A stretch of DNA of 64,000 nucleotides from DATHZQ01 sp963823505 (GTDB lineage Bacteria > Actinomycetota > Acidimicrobiia > Spongiisociales > UBA5794): positions 62,001 through 126,000 of the forward strand of contig CAWGLY010000004.1 in NCBI GenBank assembly GCA_963823505.1, given 5' to 3'. Below the pieces are notes generated by a model. It did not search any database and was not told the DNA's origin. It saw only the letters and a program-made list of their open reading frames with translations. A program made the translations under genes and the position numbers. Positions 26,727-34,526 of the stretch are shown here, in pieces. Position 1 is the stretch's first letter, and each line of letters opens with the position of its first letter.

Positions 26727-27792
26727 TCTCGCCGGACTGCAGCAGGTCCCTGAGATCCGCCAGGAACCTGGCGGCCGGAGTCCCGTCGACAAATGCATGG
26801 TCGAACGTCAGGCTCAGTGTCATCACCTTGCGCGCCACGACCTCGCCATCGCCGTCGAAGCCCGGCACGACGCGGACCGCACCGATGCCGAGTACCGCCA
26901 CCTGCGGGAGGTTGATGATCGGGGTGAAGCCATCGATGCCGTATGCGCCGAGATTGGTCACGGTGAAGGTGCCACCTTCGTAGTCTGCCGTCGCCAGTTC
27001 GCCCGCTCGGGCCCGATCCGCCAAGCCGGCGATGGATGCGGCCACGTCATCGGCGGAAGCGCCGGCAGGATCCCGCACCACAGGGGTGACGAGTCCGCCG
27101 TCGGTCTGTATCGCCACCGCCACATGTGCAGTGTCCGATCCGGTGAATCGATCGCCGTCCCGCGTACCGTTCAGGTCGGGGTGGTCGCCCAACACGATGG
27201 CGGCGGCGCGGACGACCCATGCGGTGACGGGCGGGCCGGCCGTCTGTGTCACGTCGACGGTGGTGGTGAGGGTGACCGGCGCCGTTTCCCGTGCGCTGCG
27301 GCGCATGTTGCGTGCGATCACGGCCCGCAACCCGCTCATTCCCGCGACGGCCGGGGCCTCGCCACTCGCTGCCGCATGAACGTCGGCCTCGGTGATGCGA
27401 CCTGCCGGGCCCGTGCCGGCCACTGTGGTGAGGTCGACTCCGAGCTCCCGGGCCACCCGCTTCGCCGAGGGTGAGGCCACGACTCTCCGTGTCGCTGCAG
27501 CAGGGACGGTTGCGCCGGCCGGGGAGCCGTGCGGAGGCGCAGTTGTTGCAGCCTCGCCTTCCTCAAACAGAGCACACATCGCAGCGCCCTGCGGCACGGG
27601 CTGGTTGATGGCGACCAGGCCACGCACGATCCCGTCGCCGGGGGCATGCACGTCCGCAGCGACCTTCTCCGCCTGGACTTCCGCAATCAGCTGGCCGGCG
27701 GTGACCCGACCGCCTTCGTCCACGAGCCACGCGGTGACGACCCCGTCATCACCTGGCTCGGTGATGACGGGCATCAACACCTCTGTCGACAT
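26704..27792 (-). CDS. acoC: Dihydrolipoamide acetyltransferase (E2) of acetoin dehydrogenase
   Basis: 362 aa. The lipoyl domain covers 1-75 with the lipoylated Lys in QAEKVAAD. The peripheral subunit-binding domain (about 112-145) contains SPSAKRVARELGV and GPAGRITEADV, and the catalytic acyltransferase domain (about 155-355) has the active-site DHAFVDG motif near the C-terminus. It takes the acetyl group from the E1 thiamine intermediate onto CoA. It is 10 bp downstream of acoB in the acoX-acoA-acoB-acoC order, which together with AcoX favours acetoin over pyruvate as substrate. No E3 (lipoamide dehydrogenase) gene follows. The catalytic domain looks compact but complete. Confidence 0.9.
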   Translation of the reverse strand: MSTEVLMPVITEPGDDGVVTAWLVDEGGRVTAGQLIAEVQAEKVAADVHAPGDGIVRGLVAINQPVPQGAAMCALFEEGEAATTAPPHGSPAGATVPAAATRRVVASPSAKRVARELGVDLTTVAGTGPAGRITEADVHAAASGEAPAVAGMSGLRAVIARNMRRSARETAPVTLTTTVDVTQTAGPPVTAWVVRAAAIVLGDHPDLNGTRDGDRFTGSDTAHVAVAIQTDGGLVTPVVRDPAGASADDVAASIAGLADRARAGELATADYEGGTFTVTNLGAYGIDGFTPIINLPQVAVLGIGAVRVVPGFDGDGEVVARKVMTLSLTFDHAFVDGTPAARFLADLRDLLQSGEISRGDGR

Positions 27793-27802
27793 GGCGCCTC
27801 TT

Positions 27803-28822
27803 TCAGTCCGAGAGCAGCGACTTCACTCCCGCAACGATCTTGTCCGCGTCGGGCATCACGAACTGCTCGAGCACCCTGGCGTACGGGATCGGCACGTCCG
27901 GGATGGCGATGCGCGCAGGAGGTGCATCGAGATAGTCGAAGGCACCTTCTACGGCAGTGGTGATCACTTCGCCGGTCATCCCGAAGCTGCGGTAGTCCTC
28001 GTCGACCACCAGCAGCCGGTGGGTCTTGCGCACCGATTCGAGGATCGCTTCCCGGTCGAGCGGCACGAGCGACCGGAGGTCGAGGACCTCTGTCGAGATG
28101 CCGTCGCCTTCCAGCCGCTCAGCCGCGTCGAGCGCACGGTGCACCGACAGGCTGATGGTGGCGACGGTGACGTCTGTGCCCTCCCGGGCGACGGCCGCCT
28201 TGCCGATGGGCACGGTGTACGCCTCCTCCGGCACGGCACCGGTGGCGCGAGGGTTGTTCGTCATCCAGCCAAGGCCGAGGACGCCCTTGTGGAACATGTA
28301 CAGCACCGGGTTGTCGTCCCGAATGGCCGAGATCATCAGCCCTTTTGCGTCGTGAGGGTTCGAGGGAGCCACGACCTTCATTCCCGGCAGGTGAGCGAAC
28401 GTGCCCCACAAGGTCTGGGAGTGCTGGCCGGCGTCTGAGTAGCCGCCGCCCACGGCGGTGGTCAGCACCATCGGCACCTTGATGTTGCCGCCCGAGAAGT
28501 AGTGGATCTTCGCCATGTTGTTGTAGATCTGATCCATACACACGCCGAAGAAGTCGACGAACATCAACTCTGCGATCGGCCGCATCCCGTTGGTGGCCGC
28601 ACCAATCGCCGCTCCGATGAATCCTGTCTCCGAGATGGGCGTGTCCATGACCCGCTCAGGCCCGAAACGATCGAGGAGACCTTCCGTGGCGCCGAAGATC
28701 CCGCCGTATACGCCGATGTCCTCACCGAGGACGAAGACAGTTTCGTCCCGCTCCATCTCCTGGGCGATGGCCTCGGCGATGGCCTTCTGGGTGGTGAGCT
28801 TGCGCTCGGTCATCGTGGTCAT
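27803..28822 (-). CDS. acoB: Acetoin dehydrogenase E1 component, beta subunit
   Basis: 339 aa transketolase-like pyrimidine-binding and C-terminal domains (GEDIGVYGG near residue 35, DTPISE, GFIGAAIGAA, then the LRSLVPLD region and C-terminal DVPIPYARVLE). With AcoA it forms the thiamine-diphosphate E1 heterotetramer that cleaves acetoin to acetaldehyde and an acetyl-TPP intermediate. The ATG at 28822 has GGAGGGACG upstream. It sits 8 bp after acoA, so it is clearly in one operon. By sequence alone it could be a pyruvate or branched-chain E1 beta. Confidence 0.92.
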   Translation of the reverse strand: MTTMTERKLTTQKAIAEAIAQEMERDETVFVLGEDIGVYGGIFGATEGLLDRFGPERVMDTPISETGFIGAAIGAATNGMRPIAELMFVDFFGVCMDQIYNNMAKIHYFSGGNIKVPMVLTTAVGGGYSDAGQHSQTLWGTFAHLPGMKVVAPSNPHDAKGLMISAIRDDNPVLYMFHKGVLGLGWMTNNPRATGAVPEEAYTVPIGKAAVAREGTDVTVATISLSVHRALDAAERLEGDGISTEVLDLRSLVPLDREAILESVRKTHRLLVVDEDYRSFGMTGEVITTAVEGAFDYLDAPPARIAIPDVPIPYARVLEQFVMPDADKIVAGVKSLLSD

Positions 28823-28830
28823 CGTCCCTC

Positions 28831-29817
28831 CTATGCGAATACGTGGAGGAGCGCGTCCTCCGGGGCGGGCGCAGGGCTGGTGCGGGCGAAGGCGATGGCC
28901 GCATCCACTTCGCCGTGCATCCGCTCGGCGATGGTGTCGCGGTCCGCGTCGGTCAGGACGCCCTCCTCGATGAGGCGGGCGCCGAACACGGTGATCGGAT
29001 CCCGCTCGCCCATGGTCTCCTTGAACTCATCGCTGCGGTAGGCGTCGGCATCTCCCTCGAAGTGACCCCACAACCGGTCGGTCTTCACCTCGATGAGGCT
29101 GGGACCGCCGCCGGCGCGGGCCCTGGCGATGGCTTCGCGGGCGACCTCGTATACCGCAACGGGGTCGTTCTCCGGCACGAGCACCCCCGGCATGCCGTAG
29201 GCGGAGGCCCGGTCGCTGTTGTCGGGGATGGCCGTCGACGCCTCCTTCGGCACCGAGATTGCGTAGGCGTTGTCTTCGCAGATGAACACCACGGGGAGAT
29301 TCCACAACGCGGCCAGGTTCAGCGACTCGTGGAATGCACCCTGGTTGGCTGCGCCCTCGCCGAAGAACGAGATCGCCACGTTGTCCTTGCCCAGCTTCTT
29401 GAATGCGAGCGCGGCGCCGACCGCAACCGGCATGCCCTCGGCGATGATGCCGGAGCACCCGAAGTTGGGTGCAGCCGAGTAGAGGTGCATGTGGCCGCCC
29501 TTGCCGTGGCCAAGCCCAGTGTCCTTGCCGAATATCTCGGCGGCCATCTTGTTCAGGTCGAGGCCTTGGGCGATGGCGACGTGGTGCGGCCGGTGGGTGG
29601 CCGTGATGGCGTCGCCTGCTTTCAGGTGCGGCATGACTCCGACGGCCACCGGTTCCTGCCCTGCTGCGAGGTGCATCTCGCCGGGAACCTCGCCGGCTGC
29701 GATATCGAAGGCGGGAAGCTTGTCCGCAAAGTAGATCTCGCGGATACGCTCCTCGAAGTAGCGGATCTTGACCATCGTCGTGTACATGTCGACCAGGTGC
29801 TCTCGAGGTATCTGCAT
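28831..29817 (-). CDS. acoA: Acetoin dehydrogenase E1 component, alpha subunit
   Basis: 328 aa. The thiamine-diphosphate motif is GEGAANQGAFHESLNLAA (Mg2+/TPP-binding GDG-like motif), and GHGKGGHMHL marks the E1-alpha active-site loop. Works with AcoB on acetoin. The ATG at 29817 is taken because AAGGGAG is 6 nt upstream; the in-frame ORF starting 51 nt earlier lacks an RBS. It lies 73 bp downstream of acoX. Confidence 0.92.
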   Translation of the reverse strand: MQIPREHLVDMYTTMVKIRYFEERIREIYFADKLPAFDIAAGEVPGEMHLAAGQEPVAVGVMPHLKAGDAITATHRPHHVAIAQGLDLNKMAAEIFGKDTGLGHGKGGHMHLYSAAPNFGCSGIIAEGMPVAVGAALAFKKLGKDNVAISFFGEGAANQGAFHESLNLAALWNLPVVFICEDNAYAISVPKEASTAIPDNSDRASAYGMPGVLVPENDPVAVYEVAREAIARARAGGGPSLIEVKTDRLWGHFEGDADAYRSDEFKETMGERDPITVFGARLIEEGVLTDADRDTIAERMHGEVDAAIAFARTSPAPAPEDALLHVFA

Positions 29818-29890
29818 GCAGGCTCCCTTCCGTCGGCGGCCCACCGCGCGCAGGCCGGACGTTCGCATGATCTCGTGTCGACCCTACGCG

Positions 29891-30928
29891 TCAGGAACGG
29901 CCGGTGGTCGGGCCGAACGGCACGTTCTCTTGCCGCGCCTGCGAGTTGGCGGCGAGCGCCCTCGACACCGAGAGGAGGAAGGCCCCAGCAGTGACCTCGA
30001 TGAAGGGGTTGTCGCCGCGAACCAGGCGCCGCTCCCCGTCGAGGGCGACGACGCGGGTGGCCGGTTGCAGGTCGATCGTCGTGCCTTCGGGGATCGTGTC
30101 GTGTTCCGCCACCGAGATCTCGCCGACGAGCCCGGGCCCGAAGATCGCCCGCACGCGGTGCCCGCCACCGAAGCGGATGTAGCGGGCGTGTCGTGGCGGT
30201 ATCGGGCCGAGGGCGGATGCGACCGATGCGATACCCACCGCTTCCGGGCGGGCGTTTGCGACGACGGCTTCAACCAGATCGTCCGGTTCCCACAGCGCCC
30301 GGGCCCCCGTCCAGTGGGTGCGCACGCCCACTGCGTCGACGACCGCAGTGCTGGGTTCTGCATCTCCGGTGCGGAGGATCATCGTGGTGAGCTGGTCGTA
30401 CGTGTGGTCAGGCACACAGCCTGCCGCGGCCAGCGCGGTTGCGTAGCCCACCATCGTCGGCTCGTGACCGATGGCCACCGCATTGTTCGTGCCGGCAGCG
30501 AGGGGGACGAGCCGGGCGTCCGGCCAGGCTTCGACGGCGGAGCGGATCGTGCCGTCTCCACCGACGGTGACGAGAGCGCGGGCTCCCATGGCGGCCAGGA
30601 GGCGGGCTGCGTCGTACGTGTCGCGCTCGGTGGCGGTGGCTGCCATGGGGAGGAAGCGCACCGGTGGGCTCGTGCCTCGCGACATGCGGAGCGCTCTTTG
30701 CACCATGCCGCCCGAGTCGTCGAGCGCCACGACCTCGACGGGGGGCCCGGCGGTCATGCCGACGAGGAGCCGTGCGATGAGGTTGGCCTTCTCCTCGACG
30801 TCGACCACGCGCGCCAGACCGACGAGGCGCCGGATGTCCTTCGACGCCATCGGGTTTGCGATCAACCCGACGACGGGCAGCCTCTCATCGACGGGGCCCG
30901 AACCTTCCGTAGCCGTCGCAGGTGACAT
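29891..30928 (-). CDS. acoX: AcoX-like ATP-NAD kinase family protein
   Basis: 345 aa. N-terminal GLIANPMASKD and the NAD-kinase/diacylglycerol-kinase fold motif VGGDGTIRSA (about 120), followed by AAGTNNA. AcoX proteins of unknown reaction are encoded at the head of aco operons in several bacteria; its presence is the main reason the downstream E1/E2 genes are called acetoin-specific. ATG at 30928, RBS weak (GGTGGG). A longer in-frame ORF reaching 31072 is rejected because it overlaps the preceding gene's 3' end. Confidence 0.87.
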   Translation of the reverse strand: MSPATATEGSGPVDERLPVVGLIANPMASKDIRRLVGLARVVDVEEKANLIARLLVGMTAGPPVEVVALDDSGGMVQRALRMSRGTSPPVRFLPMAATATERDTYDAARLLAAMGARALVTVGGDGTIRSAVEAWPDARLVPLAAGTNNAVAIGHEPTMVGYATALAAAGCVPDHTYDQLTTMILRTGDAEPSTAVVDAVGVRTHWTGARALWEPDDLVEAVVANARPEAVGIASVASALGPIPPRHARYIRFGGGHRVRAIFGPGLVGEISVAEHDTIPEGTTIDLQPATRVVALDGERRLVRGDNPFIEVTAGAFLLSVSRALAANSQARQENVPFGPTTGRS

Positions 30929-30957
30929 GCCACCCACCCTATTGCCCCGTTGCCGCC

Positions 30958-30979
30958 GGCGCCCCTGCGGCTGGGCGCC
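30958..30979. terminator. GC-rich hairpin between ddn-like gene and acoX
   Basis: GGCGCCC (30958-30964) pairs with GGGCGCC (30973-30979) around an 8-nt loop, with flanking CCGG bases able to extend pairing. It may end the PH/Ddn transcript before the aco operon; no T-tract. Confidence 0.4.
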
Positions 30980-30996
30980 ACCGGCAGGCGTCGTCG

Positions 30997-31434
30997 TCAG
31001 TTGTCCAGCTCGATCGCCACCATCACGACGGCGTCCGCAACTCGAGCCAGCTCGGCATCGTCGGGGTGCCATCGTTTCCCGAAGAACTTCGGTCGACCTG
31101 AGGGCGTCGTGTAGGGGAATCGGCTCACGTACTCGCGGACATACCGGGCTCGCGCCGCAGCGTTGGTGATGAGGTGCGCCGTGCCCGCTCGATCCACGCC
31201 GCGCAGCCGGACCGTCACCGCCTCAGGAGTCTCGAAGTTGCGCCACCACGTCTTGCCGCCGGGTGCCCCTGCCCAGATGGCCAGCGTGGTGCCATCCTCG
31301 AGGTACTGCAACGGCAGGGTGAACTGCTTGCCCGAGCGCCGGCCGGTGTAGGTGAGCAAGAGCAGGCTGCGGCTCATCATGCCGTGGAGCGGTGAACGCA
31401 GCACGGCTGCCATGATCGAGTTGCCAAAGCTCAC
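30997..31434 (-). CDS. Ddn-like F420-dependent nitroreductase/quinone reductase
   Basis: 145 aa split-barrel flavin-binding protein of the deazaflavin-dependent nitroreductase type: LLLLTYTGRRSGKQFTLPLQY, then WAGAPGGKTWWRNFE with the W-x-N-F/L motif typical for F420-binding members, and a C-terminal RYVREYVSRFP segment. In mycobacteria such proteins reduce menaquinone or nitro-drugs with F420H2. The start is a GTG at 31434 with AAGGAG upstream, 13 bp after the PH-domain gene, so the two are co-transcribed. Confidence 0.9.
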   Translation of the reverse strand: MSFGNSIMAAVLRSPLHGMMSRSLLLLTYTGRRSGKQFTLPLQYLEDGTTLAIWAGAPGGKTWWRNFETPEAVTVRLRGVDRAGTAHLITNAAARARYVREYVSRFPYTTPSGRPKFFGKRWHPDDAELARVADAVVMVAIELDN

Positions 31435-31447
31435 GGTGCGCTCCTTC

Positions 31448-32026
31448 TCAACGTTCCAGCAGGTGATGGATCTCTCTCACTTCCTCCAGCAGCGCGTGCA
31501 GATCGGTCGTCCCGCCATTGCCTGTTGCCGGATCATGGTGCGGCTCCAGCCTTCTGATGCGGTTGCGCAACTCCTGGTGCAGCTCGGCGGGATGATGCTG
31601 TCCCGCAATGCGGCCCTCGTAGCCCGTGGCCGTCTGGTTCTGCCCGGCGGTCTGAACGTCGATCGAGCCGATGTGCAGCCACCGGTCGTACAGCGAGCGG
31701 TGGAGCCGGAAGTCGGTGATCATCCGGAACGGGATGTTCTGGTCGACCTTGGAGAGGATGCCCTTGTGGATGATGACCTCGTCCGCAGTGACCTCGTAGG
31801 ACAGGTTGCGAATCCACAACCATGCGATGGGGGCACCGATGATCCACATCGCGGCCAGCGCCGAGCCGACGACGATCCACATGATGGGCACCGCCTGGCC
31901 CGGGTCGTCAGCGGCGAGATTGATGATGAGCGTGGCGACCCCGGCCCCGGCTGCGACGAACGTGGTGATCGTGGCGAACGTCATCCATGCCTTGGTGTAG
32001 AGCTTCCGCACGGGTGTGAGCTTCAT
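31448..32026 (-). CDS. Membrane protein with bacterial PH domain
   Basis: 192 aa. Two TM helices at about 15-38 and 45-75, then a bPH_2 (YdbS/YdbT-like) domain at about 75-150 (LSYEVTADEVIIHKGILSKVDQNIPFRMITD, RWLHIGSIDVQTAG), ending in a charged coiled tail rich in His/Glu (LHALLEEVREIHHLLER). Function of these proteins is poorly known; they sit in the inner membrane. GAGGAGGAAG directly precedes the ATG at 32026. First gene of a two-gene unit with the Ddn-like gene. Confidence 0.85.
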   Translation of the reverse strand: MKLTPVRKLYTKAWMTFATITTFVAAGAGVATLIINLAADDPGQAVPIMWIVVGSALAAMWIIGAPIAWLWIRNLSYEVTADEVIIHKGILSKVDQNIPFRMITDFRLHRSLYDRWLHIGSIDVQTAGQNQTATGYEGRIAGQHHPAELHQELRNRIRRLEPHHDPATGNGGTTDLHALLEEVREIHHLLER

Positions 32027-32247
32027 GCTTCCTCCTCGACAGCGCACCTCCCCATTGGACCTCAGTGGACTTGCGGCAGATAGGGGAAGTCGTCGATGGC
32101 GATCGGGACCGCAACCCGCGGCTCGCCGGACCGAGAGCGACGCCGGCGAGGGTTCCCGGCACGTTCCCTGCGATCACCCCTAGGTCGATCGGCTCGGGGT
32201 CGGTCGACTCATTCCGGCTGGGAGGGTGACAGACGGGTGGTCGGGGA

Positions 32248-32390
32248 GTGTCTTACCTATGTCGGCAGCGAATGAGGATTCGGAAGCAGGCAGGCCCGGT
32301 AGGGACCCGCAGGTAGGAACGGGTGGGCCAAGGTTTCATACAAAGGGCGGATGAACGGGGCTCCGAGAGGGGCCCCCTCCGCACGTCTGG
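32248..32390 (+). repeat. Dispersed noncoding repeat, copy C
   Basis: Longest copy of the A/B/C family, 143 bp: GTGTCTTACCTATGTCGGC head, AGCGAATGAGGATTCGG, CCCGGTAGGG, GGTGGGCCAAGGTTT, then ATGAACGGGGCTCC and GGGGCCCCCTCCGCA with a hairpin between. It shares the middle block with copy A and the GCGAATGAGGATTCGG form with copy B, about 18 kb away. Confidence 0.8.
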
Positions 32391-32440
32391 GGCCAGTCCG
32401 CCGGCACAGCTCTTTGGTGACTTCAGACATGAACCCACCG

Positions 32441-32468
32441 AAACGCCCGCCCGCGCGGGCGGACGTTT
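32441..32468 (-). terminator. Inverted repeat after the ABC exporter operon
   Basis: AAACG-C-CCGCCCG / CGGGCGG-A-CGTTT, 12 paired bases with one mismatch and a 2-nt apex, just past the permease stop (32490) and followed on the minus strand by TTT. A reasonable intrinsic terminator. Confidence 0.6.
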
Positions 32469-32489
32469 GGTGCGAGCCGGGGTTCGTTC

Positions 32490-33242
32490 TCAGCTCTCGG
32501 TGAAGCGGAACGTCATGCGAGCCAAACCGAGGCCGATGACGATCCAGGCTCCGATCAGCGCCAGCTCCGAGCCGATGTCGCCGATCCCGGCACCCATCAG
32601 GGCGATGGCTCGCATCGAGTCGATCAGCGGCGTCAGCGGCAGCAGATCGGCGATGGGTTGCAGCCATGCCGGCATCGAGTCGATCGGGAAGAAGCTGCCC
32701 GACAGGAACATCAGCGGGGTCGTCGCCAGCCCGGCCATGTTGTTGGCGGCGTCGACGCTTCTCACACGGCCGGCAATGGCGAAGCCCAACGACAAGAAGA
32801 TCAGGTTGCCCAGCGCCGAGATGACGAACAGCAGTGGCCAGCCCGACCCGAGGCTGCCGCCGACGAGGAGGCCGACGAGCATGATGATGGCCGTCTGCAC
32901 TGCAGCCAGCACGAGCCGGGCACCAACCTGGCCCACGATGAATCGCGACGGTGGCAGCGGCGTCACGACGATTCGCTTCAGGATCTTCAGTTCCCTGTAA
33001 CGAGCGACCGATGCTGCGGTGCCGACCATGGCGAAGTTCATCAGACCGATGGCCAGCAGGGCGGGGAGCACGTACTCGAAGTAGTCGACCCCCGGCAGCG
33101 CACCCTCGGCCGAGAAGCTGACGTCGAATACGGCAAAGGCGAGAACGAAGACGACGGGGAAGATCAAGGCCATCAAGAAGGCGGTCTTGTCGCGCACGAG
33201 CATCTTGACGGATGAGGTGAAGAGCTGGATGGTGGGCTTCAC
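32490..33242 (-). CDS. ABC-2 type transporter permease
   Basis: 250 aa with six predicted TM helices in the ABC-2 (DrrB/YadH-like) arrangement, including the loop region KILKRIVVTPLPPSRFIVGQ that contacts the ATPase and the later SGSFFPIDSMPAWLQ segment. Partner of the ATPase gene directly upstream. The GTG at 33242 is chosen because AAGGA lies 8 nt upstream; the in-frame GTG at 33317 overlaps the ATPase stop, but the 25 extra codons have much lower third-position GC than the gene. Confidence 0.9.
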   Translation of the reverse strand: MKPTIQLFTSSVKMLVRDKTAFLMALIFPVVFVLAFAVFDVSFSAEGALPGVDYFEYVLPALLAIGLMNFAMVGTAASVARYRELKILKRIVVTPLPPSRFIVGQVGARLVLAAVQTAIIMLVGLLVGGSLGSGWPLLFVISALGNLIFLSLGFAIAGRVRSVDAANNMAGLATTPLMFLSGSFFPIDSMPAWLQPIADLLPLTPLIDSMRAIALMGAGIGDIGSELALIGAWIVIGLGLARMTFRFTES

Positions 33243-33309
33243 GGGTGGTGTCCTTTCAGGGTTGGTGCGGAGAGCTGCCGGGAGCTCATCGAGCGATACG
33301 GCTCGCCCT

Positions 33310-34248
33310 TCAGTCACGGAGCCGGCGTCCTGTCACGTTGAGGAACACGTCCTCGAGGGTCGGTGCGTGCACGGCGAGGTCGTCGACCTCGAAGCGCCGC
33401 ACCGCGGCCAGCTGGAAGAGGGCGGGGACCGTCTGCTGGGGCGAACCGGTGCTGAGCACGTGGGAGGCAATGCCGTTGGCCTTGGTGGCGACGGCGGTGA
33501 CGCCCGGCAACGTCGCCAGGACGTTGTCGCCGACTTCCTGCGGTGAGGTGAATACGACCGAGTGGTCGGTGGCGAGGGTGTTGATGAGACCGGCAGGGGT
33601 GTCGAGCGCCTGGATCTGGCCGGCGTCGATGATCGCCACCCGGTGGCTCAGTTCGCTCGCCTCTTCCATGTAGTGCGTCGTCAGCACAACGGTCTTGCCA
33701 TCGTGCTCGTTGATGGTGCGGATCAGGTCCCACAGGTTGCGGCGCGCTTGCGGGTCGAGACCGGTCGTCGGCTCATCGAGAAAGACGATGTCGGGGTCGT
33801 TGACGAGGGCGGCAACGATCGAAAAGCGCTGTGCCTGGCCTCCTGACAACTGACCCACCAGCGCTCGGCGTTTCGGTAGCAGCCCCACCTTGTCCAGCAG
33901 CGCTCCGGCCGGAAGGGACCTCGGGTAGAAGGAGCCGAACAGGTCGAGCAGCTCCTGCAGCGTCAGGTATTCGAAGTACGACGAGGCTTGGAGCTGAACC
34001 CCGATCCGGGTCTTCACCGCCCCAGTGTCGACTTGCGAGTCGAGACCGAAGACGGACGTCGTCCCGCTGGACGCGGTGTTGAGTCCCTCGATGATCTCGA
34101 GCGTGGTGCTCTTGCCTGCGCCGTTCGGGCCGAGGATCCCGAACACCTCGCCTGCTGTGACGTCGAACGACAGGCCGTCGACGGCATTGAAGGCGCCTCC
34201 GTCGGGGTCGGGATACGTCTTGACCAGGTCCTGGACCCGGACGGCCAT
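33310..34248 (-). CDS. ABC transporter ATP-binding protein
   Basis: 312 aa. Walker A GPNGAGKST (about 41-49), Q-loop GVQLQASSYF, signature LSGGQAQRF, Walker B DIVFLDEPTTGLD and H-loop LTTHYMEEA. The C-terminal extension (about 230-312) is of the DrrA type, where it helps assemble with the permease; DrrAB-type systems export drugs or lipids. First gene of the two-gene operon, divergent from the AfsR-like regulator with 278 bp between, which suggests regulation by that protein. Confidence 0.94.
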   Translation of the reverse strand: MAVRVQDLVKTYPDPDGGAFNAVDGLSFDVTAGEVFGILGPNGAGKSTTLEIIEGLNTASSGTTSVFGLDSQVDTGAVKTRIGVQLQASSYFEYLTLQELLDLFGSFYPRSLPAGALLDKVGLLPKRRALVGQLSGGQAQRFSIVAALVNDPDIVFLDEPTTGLDPQARRNLWDLIRTINEHDGKTVVLTTHYMEEASELSHRVAIIDAGQIQALDTPAGLINTLATDHSVVFTSPQEVGDNVLATLPGVTAVATKANGIASHVLSTGSPQQTVPALFQLAAVRRFEVDDLAVHAPTLEDVFLNVTGRRLRD

Positions 34249-34526
34249 CGTCTCGTGCGCATCGTTGTCGATGTCAGGTCTGGGGTTGGTCGAGCGTGGT
34301 CATGTTGGCTCCCTTCAGTGCTTGCCTGCAGCGTGCAACGTGGGGCTGACACCGCGCTGACCTCCCGCTGACAGCGGGCGAAGGGGCCGTCAGCGAGTCC
34401 TCAACCATCGACCGCGGCCCTGGAGGACCGCGTTGAACGTGGCTCCTGGGCGAACGACCTCCCGGGCAGGCCTCGAGCTCTCGATCCGCGGCGACAGCGC
34501 CCGCGACGGTGCCCTAGGTTGCGCCT
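34249..34526. promoter_or_regulatory. Divergent region between ABC exporter and AfsR-like regulator
   Basis: 278 bp. GCTGACACCGCGCTGACCTCCCGCTGACAG near 34346-34375 contains three GCTGAC direct repeats (spacing about 10-11 bp), a layout like SARP-binding direct repeats. No clear -10/-35. Confidence 0.4.

Larger units (their letters stand above)
32027..32489. other. 463-bp intergenic region with repeat copy C and a terminator
   Basis: Holds repeat copy C (32248-32390) and the inverted repeat at 32441-32468. The remaining sequence, including GGGTGACAG at 32224-32232, shows no gene. Confidence 0.55.

Noticed and set aside
27392..28438. 348-codon plus-strand ORF across acoB/acoC
   Set aside because: Shadow of two strongly supported dehydrogenase genes.
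32257..32667. Minus-strand ORF through repeat copy C with a GAPF-I-R peptide also seen in antisense of copies A and B
   Set aside because: Peptide similarity follows from DNA repeat similarity; frames are short, run into the permease gene and lack RBS.
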